This document shows, piece by piece, positions 8,489 through 16,865 of a stretch of DNA of 64,000 bases (its first letter is position 1; every line of letters starts with the position of its first letter). The stretch is from the NCBI RefSeq assembly GCF_000172415.1, contig NZ_ABLD01000002.1, positions 372,001-436,000 of the forward strand, read 5' to 3'. The notes beneath the pieces are model-generated. The model had not been told where the DNA came from. It ran no database searches and saw only the letters and a program-made list of their open reading frames with translations. The position numbers were made by a program, and so were the translations under genes. Origin of the DNA: Paraburkholderia graminis C4D1M. Its GTDB lineage: Bacteria > Pseudomonadota > Gammaproteobacteria > Burkholderiales > Burkholderiaceae.

Positions 8489-8916
8489 GCCGGTTCGTGG
8501 TCGCCGTTCTCACCGATCCGGTTGACCGTGCCTTGTGCAACCGCCACGAGTTTCTCGCGGTTGCCGTCCATCACGAAGATGTTGCACTGGCAGGTCGCCT
8601 GATGGCGGCCTGCATACACCACTTGCGCCCTCGCAATCAGCGTCCCGTTCACGGCCGGACGCAGATAGTTGATCTTATATTCCCCCGTCACGACCTTCGG
8701 CCCCAGGGAGAGCGCACCGGCAAAGGTCAGCGCGTTGTCCGCGAGATAGCTGATCACGCCGCCGTGCACGAAGCCGTGCTGCTGCCGCAGTTCGTCGCGG
8801 ATCGGCAGGCTCAGCGCGAGTTCGCCGGTGCCCGTGTACATCAGCTCGGCGCCTAACAGCATGCTGAACGGCTGGGCGTGCAATGCGCCGCGCGCCCGGT
8901 CGAGTAGGTCAGTCAT
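8482..8916 (-). CDS. PaaI-family hotdog-fold thioesterase
   Basis: This 144-residue protein has the hotdog thioesterase pattern: QHGFVHGGVISYLADNALTFAG near the middle (family HGG-D type active site), then a strand VVTGEYKINYLRPA. Such enzymes hydrolyse aryl- or acyl-CoA thioesters in the cytoplasm. I chose ATG 8916 because GAAGGA lies 6 bases upstream; an ATG at 8949 would lengthen it by 11 residues without a good ribosome site. It stands alone, converging on the sugar operon. The substrate is unknown. Confidence 0.88.
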   Translation of the reverse strand: MTDLLDRARGALHAQPFSMLLGAELMYTGTGELALSLPIRDELRQQHGFVHGGVISYLADNALTFAGALSLGPKVVTGEYKINYLRPAVNGTLIARAQVVYAGRHQATCQCNIFVMDGNREKLVAVAQGTVNRIGENGDHEPAN

Positions 8917-9185
8917 TGTGATTCCTTCGAGGAAGGCCCGCGGTGGCATCGCGCACGAGGGTGCGCTCGTCGGTCCCTACCCACTCTAGGAAGCGCCGAC
9001 GCACGCCGTCAAGGTGAATCGGAAATATCTGCGCGGCATGCTTGTGTCGGTCGACAGAAATTCAGACGATGGCCGACGTAAACGCACCGTAAGGCGAACT
9101 TTGACGAATTTGATCTTCAGCCAGCTTTGATGCTGCCGTTAACCCTGACGTAGCTCCCGTTATTCTTTGCCTTCAGGTGTTCACG

Positions 9186-10808
9186 ATGTTCAGCAAGATC
9201 AAGGTCGCATCCGGCCTGTTATGTGTCCTGGCCGCGTTCTGCGTTTTCCAGCTTGTCACGGTGGGGTTGGGTTTCTGGTCGTTGACGCGTACCCATCACG
9301 ACGTTGGCGACCTCGCGAATATCGCGTTGAAGCAGGTCGATGCCGTCAACGAAACGACGCAGCATCTGATGGACGCGCGTATCAACCTGTCGCGCGCCGG
9401 TACGCGGATGGTGCGCGGCGGCGCGGAGCCGACGGACATCGTCCAGCATGCCCGCGAGCAGCTCACGGCCGCCGAGCAGTCGTTCAACGCGTTCTCGAGC
9501 GCGCCGAAAACCAGCGACGAAAACGGCGCGCGCGCGGCGGCGCTTGCCGAGCGCTACAAGAAGCTGCATGGCGCGCTCAGCGAGCTCGCGCAGTTTCTCG
9601 ACGCGAACAACATTCAGGCTTTTCTCGATCAGCCGACGCAGTCGTTCCAGGACGCCTATCTGACCGAGCTCCATAACTTCACGCAGTTCGGTAACGCCGC
9701 GAGCCGCGCGTCGCTGGATTCGATCGACACGCGCATGGCGACTTTCCGCGTCGTCAGCATTGTGATTTTGCTGGCGCTGGTCGGCGGAACGTTCGCCGTG
9801 CATCTGGCGTTGCGCCGTGGCGTGGTCGCGCCGCTCGAGGAAGCCGGCCGTCACTTCGAGCGCATCGCTCAAGGGCGCCTCGATCAGCCGATCGCCGCGC
9901 GCGGCACGAATGAAATCGGCCGGCTGTTCTCGGGCCTGGCGAAGATGCAAGCAAGCGTCGCTCGCACTGTGCAGACCGTGCGCGAATCCGCCGATTCGAT
10001 TCACCTTGGCGCCGATGAAATCGCGACCGGCAACGCCGATTTGTCCGCACGGACGGAGAACCAGGCGGCATCGCTGGAAGAAACGGCGTCGAGCATGGAG
10101 GAATTGACCGCCACCGTGCGTCAGAATGCCGACCACGCGCGTCAGGCCAATGCGCTCGCCGAGACCGCTTTGGAAGCGACCTCGCGCGGTAGCGAAGTGG
10201 TCGACAAGGTCGTCGACAAGATGCGCGGCATCGCGCAAAGCTCGGACAAGATTGCCGAGATCATTTCGGTGATCGACGGCATTGCGTTCCAGACCAATAT
10301 CCTCGCGCTCAATGCGGCCGTCGAGGCGGCGCGCGCGGGCGAGCAGGGCCGCGGCTTCGCGGTCGTGGCCGGCGAAGTGCGCGGGCTCGCGCAGCGCAGC
10401 GCGCAATCGGCGAAGGAGATCAAGACGCTGATCAGCGAGTCGGTTGCCGAAATCCAGGGCGGTTCCGCGCTGGTCGAGCACGCCGGCGAGGCGATGAGCA
10501 ACGTGTCGGCGTCCATTTCCCGCGTCACGCAGATGATGGCGGAAATCAGCGCGTCGTCGCTCGAACAGAGCACGGGCATCGAGCAGGTGAATCAGGCCGT
10601 GGTTCAGATGGACGAGATGACGCAGCAGAACGCGGCGCTCGTGGAAGAGGCGGCGGCAGCGGCGGCTTCGCTGCATCAACAGACGCAGCAATTGAAGGAG
10701 GCGGTTTCCGTCTTCGAAATTTCTGAAGCTGTGTTGCGGACACAACAGTTCGACGCAATGCCGGTCCAATCTGCGCAATTTGCGTTGTCGCGAATGCGCG
10801 CGATTTAA
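9186..10808 (+). CDS. methyl-accepting chemotaxis protein with Tar-type ligand domain
   Basis: This 540-residue chemoreceptor has a transmembrane helix at about residues 8-30, a periplasmic four-helix (TarH-like) sensor domain of about 155 residues, a second helix at about 187-209, a HAMP domain, and a cytoplasmic signalling domain. The conserved hairpin tip is visible (EQGRGFAVVAGEVRGLAQRSAQ). There is no C-terminal CheR-binding pentapeptide. Start ATG 9186 has AGGTG about 8 bases upstream; GTG 9177 is less likely. No chemotaxis genes are adjacent, so it is an orphan receptor whose ligand cannot be read from the sequence. Confidence 0.93.
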   Translation: MFSKIKVASGLLCVLAAFCVFQLVTVGLGFWSLTRTHHDVGDLANIALKQVDAVNETTQHLMDARINLSRAGTRMVRGGAEPTDIVQHAREQLTAAEQSFNAFSSAPKTSDENGARAAALAERYKKLHGALSELAQFLDANNIQAFLDQPTQSFQDAYLTELHNFTQFGNAASRASLDSIDTRMATFRVVSIVILLALVGGTFAVHLALRRGVVAPLEEAGRHFERIAQGRLDQPIAARGTNEIGRLFSGLAKMQASVARTVQTVRESADSIHLGADEIATGNADLSARTENQAASLEETASSMEELTATVRQNADHARQANALAETALEATSRGSEVVDKVVDKMRGIAQSSDKIAEIISVIDGIAFQTNILALNAAVEAARAGEQGRGFAVVAGEVRGLAQRSAQSAKEIKTLISESVAEIQGGSALVEHAGEAMSNVSASISRVTQMMAEISASSLEQSTGIEQVNQAVVQMDEMTQQNAALVEEAAAAAASLHQQTQQLKEAVSVFEISEAVLRTQQFDAMPVQSAQFALSRMRAI

Positions 10809-10847
10809 ATCGTCTGCGCATAAAAATCAGGCAGCCGCAAAAAGAAA

Positions 10848-10875
10848 ATGGCCCGCAAAAGCGGGCCATTTTTTT
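10848..10875 (+). terminator. rho-independent terminator after the chemoreceptor gene
   Basis: A perfect 9-base stem, ATGGCCCGC with GCGGGCCAT and an AAAA loop, is followed by a run of T ending at 10875. An A-run precedes the stem, so it may also end minus-strand transcripts from the cold-shock gene that converges from the right. Confidence 0.9.
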
Positions 10876-10919
10876 GTCAGGCGCAAGCGCCTACGCAAAG
10901 CTCAAAGTACCGTGGGTAC

Positions 10920-11123
10920 TTAGGCCGGCGTGATGTTCGCAGCTTGCTTGCCCTTCGGGCCTTGCTTCACTTCGAACGACACCTTTTGGTTTTCTTGCAG
11001 GGACTTAAAGCCGCTGCCTTGAACTTCCGAAAAGTGCGCGAACAGGTCTTCGCCGCCGTCGTCCGGCGTAATGAAACCAAAGCCCTTTGCATCGTTAAAC
11101 CACTTCACAGTACCTGTTGCCAT
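10920..11123 (-). CDS. cold-shock protein, CspA family
   Basis: This 67-residue single-domain RNA/DNA chaperone has RNP1 KGFGFI and RNP2 DLFAHF, with the standard start [11 protein letters not shown]. The length is normal for the family. ATG 11123 is chosen because the protein then begins exactly at the conserved MATGTVKW. About 240 bases separate it from the gene upstream, room for the long structured leader known in csp genes. Such proteins melt RNA secondary structure in the cold or during general growth; which paralogue this is cannot be told. Confidence 0.95.
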   Translation of the reverse strand: MATGTVKWFNDAKGFGFITPDDGGEDLFAHFSEVQGSGFKSLQENQKVSFEVKQGPKGKQAANITPA

Positions 11124-11363
11124 TTTTAATCCAGTAAATGTTGTGTATTGCATTCGCGACCGCTACTTCTCAACCCGAGATCGAGCGCGAAGTACGAGTT
11201 GTATCACGTCTTTATGACGGACGCCAATCAACCAGTATTCGGGTATTCCCAGGTTTGGGGGTTTTTCCGGTGTCAACGGCGCAAAAAACGCATTACTCGA
11301 ACCAGGGTAAACCCTTGGTATTAAGGGTTGCCCCGGACTGGCCTGCCCCGGAATTTTGGCGCT

Positions 11364-12473
11364 TCAGGCCGGTAACGCGTCGAAAGCGGTGGCGAGGTGA
11401 TAAGGGGTGGTCGACGGCATGTCGGCGCGCGCCACTTCACCGGCCGAGGTTTTGCATTCGAACCAGCCTTGCGGCCGCAGGAAGCGCTGCTGGAACAGTT
11501 CGATTTGCCGCGGCAGCGCGGCGCGTACGGCCGCATCGTCGTGGCTCGCGAGTGCACGCAGATATTCCGTCTGCGCCCAGATGCGCTGGATTGGGTCTTT
11601 GACTTGTCCGTCTTCATTCAGCGACGCATACACGCCGCCGGTTTCCTGATCCACGCCATGACGTTGCGCGAAGGCGAACGCGCGCGGCAACGCTTCCGCA
11701 AGCCCGGAGCCGTCGAACAGTTCGCGTGCCTGCGTGACCAGCCACAACCATTCGAACTGATGGCCTGGCTCCAGGCGATTGTCCGGCGCGCCGACCGGCA
11801 ATTCGGCGATGCAGCCCGACGGCGCATGCACGAAGTGACGAGCGACGGCGCCGGCGAGGCGCCGCAGCGCGGCGTCGAAAGCGTTGTCGCGCGTGGCCTC
11901 GCGGGCGGCGAGCCACGCTTCGGTCAAATGCATCAACGGATTCTGGATCGGCGTGCCGGTCACGTTCGCGAAGTCGGCGGTGAGCGCGGCGTTGAAGAGA
12001 TCGTCGTCGGCGGTAAAGCGCGATCGGATCAGCGCCGACGTTGAATGCACGATCTCGAGCGCGTCGCGATTGCCCGAGCGGCGGCCATATTCCGCGCACG
12101 CAAAGACGACGAACGCATGCGTGTACAGGTCTTTGACGGTGTCGAGCGGGGCGCCCTGCGCGTCCACGCTGTAGAACCAACCGCCGTGTTCCGTGTCCTG
12201 AAAAGTGCGCGTGAGCGAATCGAACAGGACCTGCGCGTGGGCCGCATCGCCGGCCTGCGAGAACACGAACAGTTGACGCGCGCACGCCATTGCCCGGTAA
12301 CGCTCGACGGGCGCCGGGCGGTGGTCTTCCGCGACGAGCGCCTCGTACGGCAACCTGAGCGCGGGGTTGAAACCGGGCCCGCGCCACATGGGCAGGATGA
12401 CGCCGTTGAAGTGGTCGCGCAGGCCGGCGGCGAGCGCGATCGTCGAGGCGGCGTCAGAGTGGGTGCTGGGCAT
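11364..12473 (-). CDS. AGE-family epimerase/isomerase
   Basis: This 369-residue protein has the alpha/alpha-barrel pattern of the N-acylglucosamine 2-epimerase family. Visible regions are YRAMACARQLFVFSQAG, the KDLYTHAFVVFACAEYG helix, PGHQFEWLWLV and RIWAQTEYLRA; the His and Glu residues in these helices line the active site. Members include N-acylglucosamine 2-epimerase, mannose isomerase (YihS-like) and cellobiose epimerase, and the sequence alone does not decide. I used ATG 12473 although its ribosome site is weak; a TTG at 12485 is also in frame. No sugar genes are adjacent. Confidence 0.87.
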   Translation of the reverse strand: MPSTHSDAASTIALAAGLRDHFNGVILPMWRGPGFNPALRLPYEALVAEDHRPAPVERYRAMACARQLFVFSQAGDAAHAQVLFDSLTRTFQDTEHGGWFYSVDAQGAPLDTVKDLYTHAFVVFACAEYGRRSGNRDALEIVHSTSALIRSRFTADDDLFNAALTADFANVTGTPIQNPLMHLTEAWLAAREATRDNAFDAALRRLAGAVARHFVHAPSGCIAELPVGAPDNRLEPGHQFEWLWLVTQARELFDGSGLAEALPRAFAFAQRHGVDQETGGVYASLNEDGQVKDPIQRIWAQTEYLRALASHDDAAVRAALPRQIELFQQRFLRPQGWFECKTSAGEVARADMPSTTPYHLATAFDALPA

Positions 12474-12700
12474 AGTCAAATTCAAGCGCGGGTTTCAAGG
12501 CGCCCGTGAGAGCGGGCCGGGTTCGGCGGCAGCGCGGCTGCGGCGTGCGGCCTGCCTCGCGGGTACGACAGGAGCGGCAGGTGCAGCAGGAGCGGCGGAA
12601 CCAGCAACGGCACGCGGCTTAGCATAATGCAAACGGATGCGAGCCGGCACCCAAAATCGGCAGCGAAAAGGCTTAATAACTTCAAGAAGGAGAGAAGACG

Positions 12701-13387
12701 ATGCTCGGCAACTTTGATCTCATCTCCCGTCTGGTGCTGGCCGCGGCGCTCGGCAGCGTCATAGGCTTCGAGCGGGAGCGTCTGTCGTGGGCCGCGGGCT
12801 TGCGCACGCACATGCTCGTGTGCGTGGGCTCGGCGCTGATCATGATCGTGTCGGCCTACGGTTTCGCCGAGGTGCTCACCGGCGAACACGTCGTGCTCGA
12901 CCCTTCTCGGATGGCGGCCCAGGTCGTCTCCGGAATCGGCTTTCTCGGCGCGGGTTCGATTCTGCTGCGCGGCGAAATCGTGCGCGGGCTGACGACGGCG
13001 GCCAGCCTCTGGTCGGTCGCCGCGATCGGACTTGCGGTCGGCGGCGGGCTCTATACGGCGTCGATTGCGGCGACCGTCATCATTCTGATCATCCTCGCGG
13101 GCATCAAGCCGCTTGAGCGGCGCTTCATCACCGTGAAGCAGCGGCGCCAGGTGACGATGCTCGTCGAGCGCGGCACTCTCACGTTTCACTCGCTGCACGA
13201 CGAGCTGGGCGCGGCGAGTCCGCGCGTGAAGCAATTCGTGATGCAGCAGAGCGACGAAACGCCCGAATGCGACGAGGTGATGATCACGCTGCATCGCGTG
13301 TCGAGTGTCGAATACGAGGCGATTTGCACGCGCTTGCGTCAGTTGCAGGGCGTGAGGGAGTTCCGTCAGGACGACGCGTCGGGTTAA
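12701..13387 (+). CDS. MgtC/SapB-family membrane protein
   Basis: This 228-residue inner-membrane protein has several transmembrane helices in its first 135 residues and the family signature (ALGSVIGFERE, GLRTHMLVCVGSAL, SGIGFLGAGSIL, RGLTTAASLW). A soluble C-terminal domain of about 85 residues follows. MgtC-type proteins affect Mg2+ adaptation, acid tolerance and F-ATPase activity in other bacteria; the exact role here is unknown. A strong AAGGAG ribosome site precedes ATG 12701. Confidence 0.9.
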   Translation: MLGNFDLISRLVLAAALGSVIGFERERLSWAAGLRTHMLVCVGSALIMIVSAYGFAEVLTGEHVVLDPSRMAAQVVSGIGFLGAGSILLRGEIVRGLTTAASLWSVAAIGLAVGGGLYTASIAATVIILIILAGIKPLERRFITVKQRRQVTMLVERGTLTFHSLHDELGAASPRVKQFVMQQSDETPECDEVMITLHRVSSVEYEAICTRLRQLQGVREFRQDDASG

Positions 13388-13515
13388 GCGAAAATCGTCG
13401 GCGAATGGCTTCGGCGGCGGTGGGCGCCATGCGACAATGCGGTCTCGAAAAATTCCAATGGCATTTGACGAGCGGTGCCGGCGCCCGCTCCCCGGCGACG
13501 GCCGCTTTCTTCTCT

Positions 13516-15132
13516 ATGGCAGATTCCGCAGTAACCAAGCAGTCCCGGCCTGAGCGCGCCGCTTCGAAGAAGCGGCGCCAGGCCACCGTCCCAACCGAAA
13601 CCGAAAAGAAGCTGGCGCGCGCCGCGCGCTCGGCGCAACGTCTCGCGCAACTGAGCGACGTCGCGCGCGACGACAGCACGCTCGACCTGTTCCCCGACGA
13701 CCCCACCCGCGCGACGCTGGAAGCGATGAATATCGACATCCGCCAGGGCACGCTGCATGGCTTCGAGCTGCCAGATGTGGTGCTCGCGGCGGTGGGCGCT
13801 TTGGATGCGTCGGCTGAGGGTGCGTCGATGGATGGTGGTAAGGCGGCGCGGCGAACAGGTCGCGGCGGGAAGAGTGACGAATCTGAGGTGGTGAGCGCGC
13901 AATTGACTGGGCTGGAGATCGAGCCGTCGGCGGCCGTTGCGTCGGATGCGGCGCGCGAATCGTCGGCTGTGGATTCGGCTGACGGCGATAAGCTGGCCAC
14001 TTCGGCGCTTACGCCGGCCATGGCGGCCGCGACCGTCGCGCGCAGCGTGACCGCGCTGCGTCAGGCCGTGGAGCCTGGCGGCGCGAGTGTGGACTCGGCG
14101 GCTGGTGACGGCGCAAGACAGGGGAACGCCAAATCCGGGCAGCGGTTGGCTTCGACCGAGCGAACGGAAGCGGCGCTGCCTGGCTTGGCGGATGCGACTG
14201 CAGCGAGCCCGCGCGGCGGAGCGGCTGTAGCGCTGGAGTCTGGGCTTGGGTTGGCCGCAGGCGTGGCGTCGTCCAGGGCGGCGGACGCGCAAGCGCGTCG
14301 GACGGCCGCGTCGACGGACAGATTTGCGAGCTCATTTGCGGACGAGACGAAGCCATCGGCGATTGGATCAGCGCGCGACGCAACGGCAACTGCAACCGCA
14401 GGCATAGAAGCGCCGGAAACCAAACGCATCGGCACCGGGGCCGCGTCGGCGCACGATACAACGTCAACCGCAACTGCAGCGAAAGAAGCACTCGACACTA
14501 AACGCACAGTCACCGCGCCCACCTCGGCGCGCGATACGACACCGACTGCGACCGTGGCCACCGAAGCGCCAGAGACTAAACGCACCGCCACTGCCCCGAC
14601 GTCGGCGCGCGGCGCAACGTCAACCGCGACAGCGGTGACAGAAGCCCAACGCGCCGAACCCGCCCCCGCCGCGCCCACCGCGCCCGAACTCGACCGCGCG
14701 CGGGCAACCGCCTTCGCGGACACCGTCGATGCGCTGTACGGCGTGATCGCCGACCAGCGCCGCGCGGCGACCGACCATTCGCGCCGCATGAAATGGATGC
14801 TGTCGATCGTGGTCGGCGCGCTGCTGATGACGGTCGCGATCGGCATCACGCAAACGCTGCTCCTCATGCGCCTGACGCGCGAGACGACGGCGCAGCAGCA
14901 TCGCGTCGAAGAGATGATGCAAAACCAGCAGGCCGCGATGGCCAGTCTGCTCGACACCCAATTGGCGATGGCCAATGCCGCCGCCGCCAAGGCCGCTTCC
15001 CCGGCCGTGATGCCGACGGCGGGCGCTGCAGCGGGCGCAGCACCGCAGCAAGCCACCACGACGCCGACAGCGAACGGCAAGCGCGCCGTCCGTACTCAAC
15101 ACGCGCACAAGCCGAAGACCGCCACGCGCTGA
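13516..15132 (+). CDS. hypothetical repeat-rich single-pass membrane protein
   Basis: I do not recognise a family. The 538-residue product has a basic N-terminus, a conserved-looking segment at about residues 30-95 (DSTLDLFPDDPTRATLE), a long Ala/Thr/Ser-rich middle, and four copies of a 26-residue repeat at about 285-378 (SARDTTPTATVATEAPETK type). A transmembrane helix follows at about 427-452, then a short coiled-coil-like stretch and a basic, Ala-rich tail. ATG 13516 is the likely start; ATG 13430 would add 29 residues. There is no signal peptide, so the long N-terminal part is probably cytoplasmic. The small gene downstream may be related in function. Confidence 0.7.
   Translation: MADSAVTKQSRPERAASKKRRQATVPTETEKKLARAARSAQRLAQLSDVARDDSTLDLFPDDPTRATLEAMNIDIRQGTLHGFELPDVVLAAVGALDASAEGASMDGGKAARRTGRGGKSDESEVVSAQLTGLEIEPSAAVASDAARESSAVDSADGDKLATSALTPAMAAATVARSVTALRQAVEPGGASVDSAAGDGARQGNAKSGQRLASTERTEAALPGLADATAASPRGGAAVALESGLGLAAGVASSRAADAQARRTAASTDRFASSFADETKPSAIGSARDATATATAGIEAPETKRIGTGAASAHDTTSTATAAKEALDTKRTVTAPTSARDTTPTATVATEAPETKRTATAPTSARGATSTATAVTEAQRAEPAPAAPTAPELDRARATAFADTVDALYGVIADQRRAATDHSRRMKWMLSIVVGALLMTVAIGITQTLLLMRLTRETTAQQHRVEEMMQNQQAAMASLLDTQLAMANAAAAKAASPAVMPTAGAAAGAAPQQATTTPTANGKRAVRTQHAHKPKTATR
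14368..14649 (+). repeat. 78-base tandem repeat inside the hypothetical membrane-protein gene
   Basis: Units begin at 14368, 14446 and 14524, and a shortened one begins at 14602. Each is 78 bases (26 codons), and they share the core SAR/H-D-TT-TAT...EA--TKR. The units are imperfect, so the array is old or selected for composition rather than a recent slippage product. Confidence 0.85.
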
Positions 15133-15320
15133 TCGTCCGCGAGTCCCCGCCGCGCCGGCGCAATGCCGGCCGCGCCGCGATTTCCACAGCCTCGCCCGGA
15201 TAGACGCCGTAAGGCGGACGCCGCCCGCTGTCCGCCGCAAGCGCAATCGCGCGCTCTACACTCTGCATGCTGCCGCGAAGCCGAATCGGACACGCCAGCG
15301 CCTCATTCGACCCGAGCCAC

Positions 15321-15629
15321 ATGCCGACGAGCGAACACAAATATTCCATCGACGATCTGATCGCCGCGCTTCTGCGCGATCAGGGCATACACGACGGACA
15401 CTGGGCCTTGAACATCGAGTTCTCGGCCACCGGCGCCGCCGTCAAGCCGCAAGACCAGCCGACCCGCACGCTGCCGGGGCTGATCGTGTCCGTCAACGGC
15501 GCGACGCTGGTGGCGGCTGACCCGTCGGCGGAAGGCTCCGTCGACGCCGCCGCCGTCAACCCGCGCAAAAGCGGGCCGGCGAAGCGGCGAGCGGCCAGCC
15601 TGAAAGGAGGGCCGACGACGCTGCAATAA
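15321..15629 (+). CDS. small hypothetical protein
   Basis: This 102-residue product is of unknown family. It starts with HKYSIDDLIAALLRDQGIHDGHWALNIEFSA, which looks like a folded helix-strand domain, and ends in a basic tail (RKSGPAKRRAA). It has no signal peptide or transmembrane segment. ATG 15321 is chosen because the folded part starts right there. It lies 188 bases after the repeat protein on the same strand. The clear codon bias and conserved-looking N-terminus support a real gene. Confidence 0.65.
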   Translation: MPTSEHKYSIDDLIAALLRDQGIHDGHWALNIEFSATGAAVKPQDQPTRTLPGLIVSVNGATLVAADPSAEGSVDAAAVNPRKSGPAKRRAASLKGGPTTLQ

Positions 15630-15744
15630 GCGCTGACGCCGACAAACGGAAGGCGGGCAAAAACAGGGACGTTGTAATGTTGCAACGCAATATGCCCGCA
15701 GATGCGGCCCGGCGTCGCACCTCCGATTTATTGCTGCGCTGCAC

Positions 15745-15795
15745 TAGCTTTTGCCTAGGGAAAACCCTATAATTCTTCTTAAGGGAAAACCCTAG
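15745..15795 (+). promoter_or_regulatory. promoter with two copies of an AGGGAAAACCCT palindrome
   Basis: The palindrome TAGGGAAAACCCTA (15756-15769) is followed, 25 bases centre to centre, by AAGGGAAAACCCTA (15781-15794). A perfect TATAAT lies at 15768-15773, so the first copy sits in the -35/-10 spacer and the second just downstream of the start site. This layout fits a repressor or a switch acting on the gene at 15824. The binding protein is not known from the sequence. Confidence 0.6.
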
Positions 15796-15823
15796 CAAAT
15801 GCAGCAATCAACCGGGAGTCGCC

Positions 15824-15982
15824 ATGAGCTTCATCTTTGCACTGTTTCAAAAGGTCAGCGACCTCTTTACGTCGCCCCACCTGCCGCTGGACGCGGACTA
15901 CTCGTACGCGGCACGCGCCCGCGAAGCCGAGCGTCAGCGCAAGGCGCAAGCCACGCTGTTCGGCATCAAGCTGACCGACTAA
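15824..15982 (+). CDS. small DUF3563-like protein
   Basis: This 52-residue protein begins MSFIFALFQKVSDLFTSPHLPLDADYSYA and continues as a charged helix. It resembles the small DUF3563 proteins common in Burkholderiaceae, which have an amphipathic first helix and a conserved acidic DxxYL/Y region. Function is unknown. GGGAG lies about 6 bases before ATG 15824. A paired palindrome covers its promoter and a hairpin terminator follows, so it is a stand-alone regulated transcript. Confidence 0.8.
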   Translation: MSFIFALFQKVSDLFTSPHLPLDADYSYAARAREAERQRKAQATLFGIKLTD

Positions 15983-16407
15983 GAGCAAACTGTTCGGCCC
16001 GCGCGTTAAAGCGCCGGGTGCGCACCTCGAGTGCGCGCGCATCATTTCAAGCCACTGCCCGCGAAAGCGTGCCGTGGCTTTTGTTTATTCGGCGCCTGGC
16101 GCGCCGCTTCAGCGGGTTCGCTGCCGTCTTATATTTCCCCGCCGAAATGAATGTAACGGCGGCTGACGTGATTGCGCCGCGTAAAGCGCGCGCTCGGCCC
16201 CGAGAGCCTTATTGCCCGCAGGTCTCAGCCGAGAAGGCGCTAACGCCATCCGTCCCTATCTTTGAAATGTGCGCTTACAAGTGCTCACGTCTTCATGCGG
16301 TTTGCGTCGTTAAAGTGGTTTTCAAGCGCACGGCGTCGTGTGCAGGCCCAAAACCCGGCCAAATGCAGCGCGGCGCCGGCTTGATCCGAACTTTACGGGA
16401 GAGAACC
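15983..16407. other. intergenic region of 425 bases
   Basis: It holds the terminator of the DUF3563-like gene at its left end and presumably the promoter of the exported protein at its right end. I see no further gene, repeat or RNA here. Confidence 0.6.
16049..16087 (+). terminator. probable terminator after the DUF3563-like gene
   Basis: AAGCCAC (16049-16055) pairs with GTGGCTT (16074-16080) around an 18-base loop, and the stem is followed by TTGTTTATT. The stem is short but the T-rich tail is convincing. Confidence 0.65.
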
Positions 16408-16713
16408 ATGAAAGCCTTCAACAAGACATCGCGGACTATCGTCGCGGCATTGCTGGCCGGCGGCGCCATGCTCGCAGCCGGCGGCGCGTCCGCTCAGGAA
16501 CGCGTCATCGTCGAACACGGCCCGGCGCCGGTCGTTTATGGTCAGCCGCATATGATGCCGGTCGGCGTGTCGATCGACATCGGCTGGCACGGCGATCGTT
16601 ATTACGACGGCCATCGCTATTGGCAGCATGACGAGTGGATGCGTCATCACCCGCACGACTATGATCCGCGTCACCACGGCCGCGACGAGCACCGTCCGCC
16701 TGCGCGCTACTAA
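16408..16713 (+). CDS. small exported histidine-rich protein
   Basis: This 101-residue protein has a clear signal peptide (basic start, hydrophobic core, cleavage near GASAQE at about residue 31). The mature part is rich in His, Tyr, Asp and Trp (GDRYYDGHRYWQHDEWMRHH, then a further His/Arg-rich tail). Such composition suggests metal binding or a role on the cell surface, but no function is known to me. GGAGAG precedes ATG 16408. It is followed by a hairpin and is probably transcribed alone. Confidence 0.8.
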   Translation: MKAFNKTSRTIVAALLAGGAMLAAGGASAQERVIVEHGPAPVVYGQPHMMPVGVSIDIGWHGDRYYDGHRYWQHDEWMRHHPHDYDPRHHGRDEHRPPARY

Positions 16714-16756
16714 TTCGCGCATGAACCTTCGTGCCGCCTGAAACGGCGCGAAGCTG

Positions 16757-16793
16757 ACAAAGCCGGCTCTTCCGCGAGGAAGGCCGGCTTTGT
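16757..16793 (+). terminator. hairpin after the exported His-rich protein gene
   Basis: ACAAAGCCGGC (16757-16767) pairs with GCCGGCTTTGT (16783-16793), and an inner CTTCC/GGAAG stem around GCGA extends it. The T-run is short (TTTGT), so termination is probable but not certain. Confidence 0.65.
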
Positions 16794-16865
16794 CGCGTTC
16801 GGCATGACGCATGCTCGGCCTGCGCTATGCTTTAACGCTTTATGGATTGTCAGCGAGGTAGCGGC

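Noticed and set aside
9140..9163. TAAC...CCCGTTAT before the first chemoreceptor gene as a sigma-28 promoter
   Set aside because: The spacing is about 12 instead of 15 bases and the -10 matches poorly.
14368..14649. The 78-base repeat array as a possible CRISPR
   Set aside because: The units are contiguous, without unique spacers, and lie in frame inside a coding sequence; no cas genes are present.
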